Assembly: GCA_910587255.1 (NCBI GenBank)
Contig: CAJUKT010000020.1
Span: forward strand, 40,398 to 104,397
Reading direction: 5' to 3'
Source: an uncultured Oscillospiraceae bacterium
Lineage (GTDB): Bacteria; Bacillota; Clostridia; Oscillospirales; Oscillospiraceae
DNA length: 64,000 bases
In this document: positions 41,937-49,685 of the stretch, one piece after another
Position numbering within the stretch: the first letter of the stretch is position 1
Layout: each line of letters starts with the position of its first letter
Program-made: the position numbers and the translations under genes
The notes under the pieces: model-generated
What the model was told of the DNA's origin: nothing
Seen by the model: only the letters and a program-made list of their open reading frames with translations
The model's database searches: none

Positions 41937-42845
41937 ATGGAGCGGCAAGTGAAATTCATCGAGGTAGGTCCCCGGGACGGCTTCCAGAGCGTCAAGGGGG
42001 ATATGATCCCCACCCAGCTGAAGCTGGAAATTATGGAGCGGCTGTTGGATGCGGGGGTGTCGCACATGGAGTTTACCTCCTTCGTCAGCCCCAAGGCCAT
42101 CCCCCAGCTGGCGGACAGCGCCGAGGTGACCCAGGCCCTGCTGGCGCAGTGGCCGGAGGCGGACGTGTTTGCCCTGGTGCCCAACCTGCGGGGGGCGCAG
42201 CGGGCCTATGCGCTGGGTCTGCGGAAGGTGTGCTATGTGGTGTCGCTCAGCGCCAGCCACAACAAGGCCAACATCAACCGCACCCACCAGCAGTCCTTGG
42301 CGGCCTATCGGGAGATCCGGGAGAGCTGCCCGGAGCTGGAGATTGTGCTGGATCTGGCCACCGCCTTTGGCTGCCCCTTTGAGGGCAAATACCGGGAGCC
42401 GGGGGCGGCGGTGGACTTCCTCCGGGACTACGTCGAGGCGGGTGTGACCACCTGCTGCCTGTGCGACACCATCGGCATCGCCGATCCGGCCCAGGTACGG
42501 GGCCTGCTGTCCGCCCTGAAGACGGCCTATCCGGCCCTGTCCCTGGAGGTCCACTTCCACGACACCCGGGGCCTGGGGGTGCTGAACACCTGCGCCGCCC
42601 TGGAGGCGGGGGTGAGCGGCGTCCAGGCGGCGCTGGGCGGGCTGGGGGGCTGCCCCTTTGCCCCCGGCGCGTCAGGGAACACCGCCAGCGAAGACCTGAT
42701 CTACCTGCTGGATCAGCTGGGGGTGGAGACGGGCGTTGATTTTGCGCAGCTGCTGGCCGCGGCGAAGTACCAGCGGGAGCGGGTGCCGGGCAGCTACAGC
42801 GGGCACCACATCAACATCAACGCACCCCAGTGCGTGCTGGGGTGA
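41937..42845 (+). CDS. HMG-CoA lyase-type acyl-CoA lyase (DRE-TIM family)
   Basis: The 302-residue TIM-barrel enzyme opens with VGPRDGFQSVKG (the catalytic R-D pair), continues with MEFTSFVSPKAIPQ, has the metal-binding HFHDTRGLG near residue 204, and ends with the HMG-CoA lyase signature GGLGGCPFAPGASGN containing the mobile-loop cysteine. It would split a 3-hydroxyacyl-CoA into acetyl-CoA plus a keto acid. Coupled to the CoA-transferase it forms the last step of the proposed pathway. A true HMG-CoA substrate is possible but not required. Confidence 0.88.
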   Translation: MERQVKFIEVGPRDGFQSVKGDMIPTQLKLEIMERLLDAGVSHMEFTSFVSPKAIPQLADSAEVTQALLAQWPEADVFALVPNLRGAQRAYALGLRKVCYVVSLSASHNKANINRTHQQSLAAYREIRESCPELEIVLDLATAFGCPFEGKYREPGAAVDFLRDYVEAGVTTCCLCDTIGIADPAQVRGLLSALKTAYPALSLEVHFHDTRGLGVLNTCAALEAGVSGVQAALGGLGGCPFAPGASGNTASEDLIYLLDQLGVETGVDFAQLLAAAKYQRERVPGSYSGHHININAPQCVLG

Positions 42846-43018
42846 AGACGGTGGCCCCGGCAGACCCAAAGAGGGCAGATGATAAACAAATAGCTATCCC
42901 CGACTTTGAAATAGATGCCATGGCCCGAGTATTGCTCCCGGCGCTCCGGGCCTTCTACTCCAGCCCGGAAAGGCAAGCGGCGTTTGAGGAGTGGAAGCAC
43001 CAACAGGAGAATACATAA
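42830..43018 (+). CDS. Small hypothetical protein of a type common in mobile elements
   Basis: The frame encodes about 62 residues with the core IPDFEIDAMARVLLPALRAFY and a charged tail (FEEWKHQQENT). It overlaps the end of the lyase gene; the true start may be a GTG at 42842 or 42851, and no good ribosome site is visible. Small acidic proteins of this look are frequent next to recombinases and conjugative elements, so this may be a remnant. A hairpin follows at 43023-43053. Confidence 0.45.
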   Translation: MRAGVKTVAPADPKRADDKQIAIPDFEIDAMARVLLPALRAFYSSPERQAAFEEWKHQQENT

Positions 43019-43022
43019 CAGA

Positions 43023-43053
43023 AGCGGCCCCCGTCACACTGACAGGGGCCGCT
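43023..43053 (+). terminator. Hairpin at the end of the island
   Basis: AGCGGCCCC and GGGGCCGCT flank a 13-base loop, a few bases after the stop codon of the small hypothetical gene, followed by ATTCTAT. Confidence 0.55.
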
Positions 43054-43294
43054 ATTCTATGCGTTGATATTGTCGAGATAAACAACAAACCCGAACCCGT
43101 CCCCGATGGGGAACAAGTTCGGATTCTGTTGGTTTGTGTTACGTTGACAAAAAAGATACAGCCCCAGTCCGTACCTCCCGTCTCCCCTCGGCCACGAATC
43201 CAGCGAAGCGAATCGTGGCCGAAAGCGAAGAAATTCCCACCATAGCGCAGCTTTCGGCAAAGCCGGAAACGGAGCGGTGGTGGGAATTTCTGAG

Positions 43295-43331
43295 CTGGCT
43301 CAATGTGGCAAAAATGTTTTTTCAGAAAACG
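43295..43331 (+). repeat. Left 37-bp direct repeat flanking the sugar operon
   Basis: CTGGCTCAATGTGGCAAAAA and the following 17 bases match 49585-49621 at 32 of 37 positions, in the same orientation. The two copies bracket the complete TetR/GH2/GPH/GH36 operon. Confidence 0.6.
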
Positions 43332-43522
43332 ACGGCTTAGTGTGATGTAAGCGGTATGAAGATTGCGCCGACGTGGCTTGTCATTATGAAATCACTATTT
43401 TCGGGGAACCGTTGCACCGCAACGGTTCCCCGATGCCAGATACCCACCACTGCGTGCAGCTCCAAACCATGATCATCTGAGGCACGACGGCGTGATATGG
43501 TGCATCGTCCGTACGGGGACTG

Positions 43523-45106
43523 TTATGCCAGACTGAGCCGGAATTCCCTGCCCCCTATCGTATAAGTGACGCAGAGACCCCGGTTTGTGTCTACGTGGAT
43601 ATTCTCCGCCCGGCTGAGCTCCTGCAGGGCGCGATACTGTTCCCGGGCGGTGGGGCTGTAGCCCGCCGGATCGTCCGAAGTGAGCAGTACCCCGCCCAGT
43701 AGTGCATTTACCTGGGCCAGCTTCCGCTTCTGCTCCGCAGTGAGTCTCAGGTTTTCTTCCCGGAGGAAAAAGACGTCCGGGTCGCTGAGCCAGGCCCTGC
43801 CGTTAAGCTGGCGGCGGAAGATCGTGTTGCCGATGGCTTGTTTGGTGGACACCCGTTCCCGGTGGAACAGGCGCATATACCACACATCGTCCCAGTCCAG
43901 CCCCACGTCGCAGCTCACCCGGCAGTAATCCACCAGGCCGAAGGCCGGCATCACCGGCACGCCGCAGCCCAATATCAGCTTGTCCCCGCACCACTCCCGC
44001 AGCAGTTCCATGGCCCGGATCATCCGTCCGGCGCGGCTCTCGGTTTTCTTGCCGAAGGGGGCCGCGCCATAGAGGAAATCCAGTTTCACCAGGTCGAACC
44101 CCCACTGATCCAGCACCCGGTCAAAGACGCCGCGTAGATAGTCCCGCACTGCTGGCAGGTCGATATCCAGAGCGTAAAAGCCGCTCCAGTTTCCGCCGCA
44201 TTTCCAGGGCTGGCCGTTTACCTTCAGCAGCCAGTCCGGGTGTTCCCGATACAGGTTGGAATCTGTCTCACACACAAAGGGGGCCAGCCACAACCCCGCC
44301 AGAAAGCCTGCGTCATGGATTTCCTCCGCCACGGCCTTCATGCCGCGGGGGAATTTCTCACTGTCCGGCTCCAGCCAGTCGCCGACCTGGGGCTCCCAGC
44401 CGTCATCTACCTGGAACAGGTCACCGGGGGATAAAAGGGTCTTGCACCCTGCCAGGTCGGAGGAAATGGCCTCCTGGGTGATGTCCTGATATCGGTTATA
44501 CCAACTGGAATAGCCTGCCAGTTTTTTGCCCGTCCGTGGTTTGACCCCCATAGCGGCAAACCAGCCGTCAAACACCTCCGTCTCTGTCCCCTCAGCAACG
44601 TACAGGTCAAAGGCGTGGAGCGTCCCACCGGGATGCTCCACCCCGGCGCAGTCCCGCTCAATGGCGAGCAGGCCTCGGTTTGCGTCGTATCGGAAGATGG
44701 TGTATCCGGGCCGCTCATCCAGGGAGGCGATAAGACAGAACCGCTCCCCCCGTCGGAAATAGCACCAGGAAAAGCCGTGAAATAGGCCCCGCTTGTTGGG
44801 GTAGTCTACGAAATGATAATCTCCATAACGGTCAAAGGCGTATTTGTCCAATAGGGGCTTGGGCACATGGGCCAGCCCCCGGATCTTGTCCCGCTTGCCG
44901 CATTCCGGGCAATAGGTCCAGGTCTGATAGCCGTTCAAGAAGGCCCGCTCGTCCTTGCCCATCTCCCAAGGGAGGATGGCGGTGATTGCCTGGATGGTTC
45001 CGGCAGGGGCGTCGCAGCGGATGCGGACGGCGCCGTCCGGCCCGTCCACCACCCCGGTGAGGGCACGTCCGCCCACCAGGGCGCGCCAGCGCAGCAGCTT
45101 ATCCAT
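43523..45106 (-). CDS. GH36-type alpha-galactosidase
   Basis: The 527-residue glycosidase shows the GH36 pattern: GYSSWYNRY near residue 200, FQVDDGWEPQVGDW near 231, GLWLAPFVCE near 271, the nucleophile D343 in LVKLDFLYGA, and the likely acid/base D400 in CRVSCDVG. No signal peptide is present, so it acts in the cytoplasm on an imported oligosaccharide. The start is ATG 45106, overlapping the end of the symporter gene by 8 bases; the open frame upstream to 45190 lies inside that gene. It is the last gene of a four-gene overlapping operon. Confidence 0.88.
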   Translation of the reverse strand: MDKLLRWRALVGGRALTGVVDGPDGAVRIRCDAPAGTIQAITAILPWEMGKDERAFLNGYQTWTYCPECGKRDKIRGLAHVPKPLLDKYAFDRYGDYHFVDYPNKRGLFHGFSWCYFRRGERFCLIASLDERPGYTIFRYDANRGLLAIERDCAGVEHPGGTLHAFDLYVAEGTETEVFDGWFAAMGVKPRTGKKLAGYSSWYNRYQDITQEAISSDLAGCKTLLSPGDLFQVDDGWEPQVGDWLEPDSEKFPRGMKAVAEEIHDAGFLAGLWLAPFVCETDSNLYREHPDWLLKVNGQPWKCGGNWSGFYALDIDLPAVRDYLRGVFDRVLDQWGFDLVKLDFLYGAAPFGKKTESRAGRMIRAMELLREWCGDKLILGCGVPVMPAFGLVDYCRVSCDVGLDWDDVWYMRLFHRERVSTKQAIGNTIFRRQLNGRAWLSDPDVFFLREENLRLTAEQKRKLAQVNALLGGVLLTSDDPAGYSPTAREQYRALQELSRAENIHVDTNRGLCVTYTIGGREFRLSLA

Positions 45107-46484
45107 TGCCGCCACCCCCGGCCCGGAGCTGGTGGCCGATCTCCTCCACCCGTTGGTCGGTGAGAGTGAACTTTTTTCGGAACAGCACAAACGCCGCGGC
45201 CAGCACGATCATGGGCAGTACCGTCATCATCAGACGCAGACCCAGCAGGGTCTCGGCGCTCTGGACGGCCACCGGTCCGATTTCGTCGGTGTTGCCCGCC
45301 AGGCCGATGAGGTCCAGCCCGATCCCGGTGAGGAATACCGCCACGCCGGAGGCGGCTTTGACCACAAAGGTCTGCATGGAGAAGATGACGCTCTCCTCCC
45401 GCCGGCCGGTTTTCAGCTGGCCGTAGTCCACGCTGTTGGACAGGAACAGGGTGGTGAGCACGGACAGCATCCCGTTGCAGATGAAGACCACCACCCCAGG
45501 GATCAGCAGGAGGGGAAGATATCCCGACAACCCTGCCAAGAGGAAAGCGAGCATGACCACATAGGCGCAAAACGCGGAGATCAGGCTGACGGCAAAGATC
45601 CGGGTATTGGACAGTTTTCTGCGCAGCAGTGGGTAGACCACCATCATACCAAGGATCTGGGCCGCCCCGCCCACGGTGGAGAACAGGGTGTAGCTGCCTT
45701 TCCAGCCCGCCCCGCCGAAGTCGTATTTGAAGAAGTAAATAATGAAGTTGGAGGTGAGGTACAGTGCGGAATTGATGAGCACAATGCTGGCCACCACCAC
45801 CATGGCCTGATCGTTGCGCAGCAGGGCGGCGAACATCTCCTTTACCCCGGCTGTCTCCATCTCGGTCTGGGAGTTCTCCTTAAAAAAGGCACAGCACAAA
45901 ATCTCCGCCGCCACGAACAGCAACGACACGATGAGGGCAACCCGGCCAAAGCCTGCCCGCTCGCTGTCGCCCCCCAGTACCCCCACCAGCGCGACAGTGA
46001 ACATGGCGATAAGGGCGCTGCCCACCCCTGCGCAGGTGCGGCCCACCACGGACAGGTTTTCCCGGTCCGCCGGGGTCTTGGTGACAGCAGGGATCATGGA
46101 CCAGTAGGGAATGTCCATCATGGTATAGGTGACGCCCCAGAGGATATATGCCACGGCGAAATAGGCCATCAGTCCCGCGCCTTCGGCGTGGGGGGCGTTG
46201 AACAGCGCGTAGAGTACCACCGCGTTAAGTATGGTCCCGCTGAGCAGCCAGGGGCGGAACCGGCCCCAGCGGCTTTTCGTTTTTGCCACCAGTACCCCCA
46301 TAAAGGGGTCGTTGAGGGCGTCGAACACCCGTGCTGCCATCAAAATCAGCCCCACGAAGGTAGCGCTGAGGCCCAGCACGTCCTGATAGAAGTACATCAC
46401 ATAGGATGCGGACAGAGCATACACCATGTCCTTGCCCACGGCGCCGATGCCGAAGGCGGCCTTTTGCTTCAAGGTCAGCTCCAT
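45099..46484 (-). CDS. GPH-family sugar:cation symporter (MFS)
   Basis: The 461-residue protein has 12 membrane helices. It carries the glycoside-pentoside-hexuronide family signatures near the N-terminus (GAVGKDMVYALSASYVMYFYQD) and the DALNDPFMGVLVAKTKSRWGRFRPWLL loop region. It imports glycosides with Na+ or H+. Overlap with both flanking glycosidase genes (10 and 8 bases) shows tight coupling. The sugar is probably a galactoside (melibiose, raffinose or lactose type), judged from its partners. Confidence 0.9.
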   Translation of the reverse strand: MELTLKQKAAFGIGAVGKDMVYALSASYVMYFYQDVLGLSATFVGLILMAARVFDALNDPFMGVLVAKTKSRWGRFRPWLLSGTILNAVVLYALFNAPHAEGAGLMAYFAVAYILWGVTYTMMDIPYWSMIPAVTKTPADRENLSVVGRTCAGVGSALIAMFTVALVGVLGGDSERAGFGRVALIVSLLFVAAEILCCAFFKENSQTEMETAGVKEMFAALLRNDQAMVVVASIVLINSALYLTSNFIIYFFKYDFGGAGWKGSYTLFSTVGGAAQILGMMVVYPLLRRKLSNTRIFAVSLISAFCAYVVMLAFLLAGLSGYLPLLLIPGVVVFICNGMLSVLTTLFLSNSVDYGQLKTGRREESVIFSMQTFVVKAASGVAVFLTGIGLDLIGLAGNTDEIGPVAVQSAETLLGLRLMMTVLPMIVLAAAFVLFRKKFTLTDQRVEEIGHQLRAGGGGNG

Positions 46485-48826
46485 TTTTCCTCTCCCTTGG
46501 TCTTAATGGTGAAGTTGATCGTCACGTCTTCGTTCTGTTCCGTGTGGACGGTGAGGGCGGCGGTCCCCGTAGTGCCCAGGCTGCGCACATAGGCGCCGCA
46601 CATACCGCCCTCGGCCGTGACGGTGGCGGGGCCTGCCAGCTCTGCGTTCCCGGACAGGGCGAAGGACACGGGAAGCTGGGCATAGGGGGCCGGGTTCCCG
46701 TTCCCATCCAGAATACGGACCCGGATCGCGGCCATGTCGTAGCTGGCCCCCTCGGTGAGGGAGGTATGGCTGACCTTTACCTCCAAATGGAGCTTCGCCG
46801 AGGGGCGGCAGGTGACGCTGGCCACGGTTTTGCCATCCTTGATCCCGTCGAAGCGCCAGACGGTGGCTTCGCCGCCCCAATTGGCTACATACTTGCCGTA
46901 CAGATCCACGCCGTCCTGGAATTTCATGCCGTACCGGGCCATGCACCAGGCCATTTTCGCTTTATAGGACACTGGCAGACCGGCCAGCCCATACTTCCCA
47001 GCCGCCAGCAGGCACTCCCGCAGGAGCTTGGCCTTCTCCGGCGGAAAACCCTCCTGAGTCTCCAGCAGCTCACCGATGGTGTCATCCACCACGAAGGGCG
47101 GGTGGGGCAGAGAAGATGTTCGGTTTTGGCACAGACGGGTGACAAAGACCCCGTTTTTATACAGCGCCACCTCGTCCGCGTTGGAAAACACGTACACACG
47201 CCCCATCCGCCCCGCCGGGTAATCGCCGATGTCCATGGAGGAACCTACCGTCAGCACAGGGGCCCCCTCTCCCTGGCTGGCATAGGCCGCCGCGGCCAGC
47301 TTTGGGTTCCGAAAGGCGTCCATCACCCCGTGATAGCAGATCCGATCGCCGGAGCCAAAGTCCTTGTGGGTGGGATAGTCGAACATACACCAGCCAAAGC
47401 ACCCTGCGTGTTCCTTCCACGCCGCATCCTGCACCCGGAGGTGGCGCAGGGCCTGCTCCTGCCGCCGTGCCCAGGTGTCGAAGGGCTTGGTGGGGAACAT
47501 ATGGCCGTTGCACTCCGAAATGAGGAGGGCCTTGCCCATATCCGATGTAACCTCTTTTTTGGGCTTGGCCCCGGGGGTCCTGCCGTTATGCGAGAAATCG
47601 TTGTAGGCGTATACATCTTCCAGCAGACTGCTTTTTTCCAGGTAGCGCACGCCTGAGGTTTGACGGCTGGAATCCAGCTCATGGGTGATGGCGTTGGTGC
47701 GGGCGTAGAATTCGTCATCGTCCAGGCTCTCGTTGATACGCACACCCCACAGTATGATGGACGGGTGGTTCCTGTATTGTAAAACCATTTCCCGGACGTT
47801 CTGGCAGGCCTGACCTTTCCATGCCCCGTTTCCGATGTGCTGCCAGCCGGGGATCTCGGTGAACACCAGAAGCCCCAGCCGGTCACATTCGTCGATAAAA
47901 TACTGGCTCTGGGGATAGTGGCTGGTGCGCACGGCATTGCAGCCAAGCTCCTCCTTCAAAATGCGGGCATCCTCCCGCTGAAGGGCTTCCGGGGCGGCAT
48001 AGCCGATGTAGGGGTAGCTCTGATGGCGGTTCAGGCCTCGGAGGAAGGTTTTTTTGCCGTTGAGGTAGAAGCCGTCCGCTTTGAACTGCGCGGTGCGGAA
48101 GCCGAAAGCGGCCTCCTGCCGATCCAGCTCCATTCCGTCCGGGGCCAGGAGGCGGGCCTCACAGCGGTAAAGATCGGGCCGCGCCGTGTCCCAGGGCCTG
48201 GCGTCCGGAACATTGGCCTTTCCCGCCGCGCCAGCCCACACGGTTTTCCCCGCGCTGTCCAAAATGGAAACCTCCAGCTTTGCCCCATCGGGCGCGCCGT
48301 CGGTGGCCACCTTGACGTTTGCCGTGGTCAACGTGGGTGTGGTAACATAAATGTCAGTGATGTATCCGTTTTCCCGCACATCCAGCCATGCCTCCCGGTA
48401 CAGCCCGCCATAGGTGAGGTAGTCTACCACAAAACCAAAAGGCGGGATGGATGGGTTTTCGCTGGTATCCAGCTTCACAGCCAGCAGGTTGGACCGGCCC
48501 GGCTCCACCAGCTTTGTCACTTCTACCCGGAAGGCGGTGTAGCCACAGCGGTGAGTGGCCGCTTCCACGCCGTTGACGTACACCGTAGCAATGTGGGCCG
48601 CGCCGTCCAGTTGAAGGAACAGCCGCTTGCCCGCCAGTCCGGCGGGGACGTCCAGCGTCCGGCGGTAACCGCACAACATCTGATAGTCCTCCGAATCGAT
48701 GCAGTGCAGGGGCAGCTCCTTACAGGTGTGGGGCAGGCGGACAGCTCGGGCTTCGCCGCCCCCGGTCGGAAATTCGTCGCTCCACTGGGGCGTAAACTCC
48801 CAGCCGTCGCACAAACTATACCTCAT
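46475..48826 (-). CDS. GH2-family beta-galactosidase-like glycosidase
   Basis: The 783-residue enzyme has an N-terminal sugar-binding domain (GYRRTLDVP, LQLDGAAHIATVYVNG), an immunoglobulin-like domain and the catalytic barrel. The acid/base is E366 in WGVRINES and the nucleophile is E438 in ISECNGH. A C-terminal part from about residue 560 contains a DUF4982/Ig-like region. No signal peptide is seen, so it is cytoplasmic. GH2 includes beta-galactosidases and beta-glucuronidases; the GNA.. type loop could not be used to decide. It overlaps the TetR gene by 11 bases and the symporter gene by 10. Confidence 0.88.
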   Translation of the reverse strand: MRYSLCDGWEFTPQWSDEFPTGGGEARAVRLPHTCKELPLHCIDSEDYQMLCGYRRTLDVPAGLAGKRLFLQLDGAAHIATVYVNGVEAATHRCGYTAFRVEVTKLVEPGRSNLLAVKLDTSENPSIPPFGFVVDYLTYGGLYREAWLDVRENGYITDIYVTTPTLTTANVKVATDGAPDGAKLEVSILDSAGKTVWAGAAGKANVPDARPWDTARPDLYRCEARLLAPDGMELDRQEAAFGFRTAQFKADGFYLNGKKTFLRGLNRHQSYPYIGYAAPEALQREDARILKEELGCNAVRTSHYPQSQYFIDECDRLGLLVFTEIPGWQHIGNGAWKGQACQNVREMVLQYRNHPSIILWGVRINESLDDDEFYARTNAITHELDSSRQTSGVRYLEKSSLLEDVYAYNDFSHNGRTPGAKPKKEVTSDMGKALLISECNGHMFPTKPFDTWARRQEQALRHLRVQDAAWKEHAGCFGWCMFDYPTHKDFGSGDRICYHGVMDAFRNPKLAAAAYASQGEGAPVLTVGSSMDIGDYPAGRMGRVYVFSNADEVALYKNGVFVTRLCQNRTSSLPHPPFVVDDTIGELLETQEGFPPEKAKLLRECLLAAGKYGLAGLPVSYKAKMAWCMARYGMKFQDGVDLYGKYVANWGGEATVWRFDGIKDGKTVASVTCRPSAKLHLEVKVSHTSLTEGASYDMAAIRVRILDGNGNPAPYAQLPVSFALSGNAELAGPATVTAEGGMCGAYVRSLGTTGTAALTVHTEQNEDVTINFTIKTKGEEKWS

Positions 48827-49376
48827 CGTTTCTCCTCCTGATCCCGTTCATAATGATGTCCATCATAGCGGCCAGGGTGTCCGCGTAGCTGGCTCCGTTT
48901 TCGCCGTTTACAAGAAAGCCTTCGATGGACGCGGTGACCATCTGCCGCAGTACCGGGATAGACACTTGGCGGATGCAGCCCTTCCCCACCCCTTCCTCCA
49001 GCAGGGCGATGGTTGGCTCCCAGTTGGTTTCCAGGTGCTCCCGCACCCGGCGGGCCACGGCGGGGTATTTTTCGTCCAGCTCCCCCAAAAGCCGAAGGTC
49101 CAAGGCTTGGTACTGCTCCGGCAGAGCGATCATCACCGACCTGATCCGCTCCTCAATGGGGCCGGAGGTCGCGATCAGCGACCGCTTTTCCTGATGGATG
49201 CGGTTGAACAGATCGTCTACCATGTCCAGCAGAAGCGCCTCTTTGGATGGGTAAAGCGTGTAAATGGTTTTTTTGCTGATGTGCAAAGCATCGGCCACCT
49301 CCTGCAAGGTAAACCACAGGCCCTTCGCCTGAAACAGTGCGGTGGCCGCGCCGATCATGCGCTCGCGCAGTTCCAT
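48816..49376 (-). CDS. TetR-family repressor of the sugar operon
   Basis: The 186-residue protein has a TetR N-terminal helix-turn-helix (residues 4-48; LQEVADALHISKKTIYTLYPSKEALL) and a variable ligand domain. It is the first gene of the operon, so the cluster is autoregulated. The start is ATG 49376, 7 bases after GGAGGGA. A near-perfect inverted repeat at 49413-49447 overlapping the promoter is the likely operator. The frame continues upstream to 49517 across the promoter but is not translated. Confidence 0.9.
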   Translation of the reverse strand: MELRERMIGAATALFQAKGLWFTLQEVADALHISKKTIYTLYPSKEALLLDMVDDLFNRIHQEKRSLIATSGPIEERIRSVMIALPEQYQALDLRLLGELDEKYPAVARRVREHLETNWEPTIALLEEGVGKGCIRQVSIPVLRQMVTASIEGFLVNGENGASYADTLAAMMDIIMNGIRRRNDEV

Positions 49377-49412
49377 AGCGAATCCCTCCTCCCTTCGGAA
49401 ACCAGACTGTTT

Positions 49413-49447
49413 ATATCGGTTTCCATTGTAGCACAGGAAACCAATAT
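49413..49447 (-). promoter_or_regulatory. TetR operator overlapping the sugar-operon promoter
   Basis: ATATCGGTTTCC and GGAAACCAATAT are inverted copies (11 of 12 positions) separated by 11 bases. The -10 (TACAAT, minus strand, 49425-49430) lies in the centre, 18 bases from TTGAAT (49449-49454). Confidence 0.8.
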
Positions 49448-49454
49448 GATTCAA
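49425..49454 (-). promoter_or_regulatory. Promoter of the TetR/GH2/GPH/GH36 operon
   Basis: On the minus strand TTGAAT (-35), an 18-base spacer and TACAAT (-10) sit inside the TetR inverted repeat. Confidence 0.7.
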
Positions 49455-49685
49455 GCGGTTTCGTAATGTTCTACATTTTGACCATTTGAAGCGCACTTTT
49501 TTGTGGATTTCGCACATTCTCCTTGCCGCCGGATCGGAAACCGTAAAATAAATCGACAGGCTTCTTGTCGAAACCTGTCGATATCTGGCTCAATGGGGCA
49601 AAAATGCTTTTTTGGAAAGCGTTGCAGCGCAACATGCGACGCAACGGATTCAGAGCTTTTCTTGCATATATCTGGCATAGCCGGA
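49448..49685. other. Gene-free junction between the sugar operon and the AT-rich island
   Basis: It contains a hairpin ATCGACAGG/CCTGTCGAT (about 49553-49582), the right 37-bp repeat copy (49585-49621) and a GCGTTGC-A-GCGCAAC-type stem just after it. Base composition changes here from GC-rich to AT-rich. No gene is supported. Confidence 0.5.
49585..49621 (+). repeat. Right 37-bp direct repeat flanking the sugar operon
   Basis: CTGGCTCAATGGGGCAAAAA and the following 17 bases match 43295-43331 at 32 of 37 positions. Both copies neighbour GTTGC/GCAAC stems, suggesting the same kind of junction at each side of the operon. Confidence 0.6.

Larger units (their letters stand above)
43019..43522. 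other. Gene-free junction between the catabolic island and the sugar operon
   Basis: It holds hairpins at 43023-43053 (AGCGGCCCC/GGGGCCGCT), about 43085-43120 and 43402-43432 (CGGGGAACCGTTGC/GCAACGGTTCCCCG). It also has GTTGACAAAAAAGAT (43142-43156, also seen near 53483), and the left copy of a 37-bp direct repeat (43295-43331). Short frames here look like decayed mobile-element sequence; I support no gene. Confidence 0.5.

Noticed and set aside
43134..43340. Short frames in the gap after the HMG-CoA-lyase gene
   Set aside because: No ribosome sites or conserved domains; the region is dominated by hairpins and a direct repeat, so I treat it as decayed mobile DNA.
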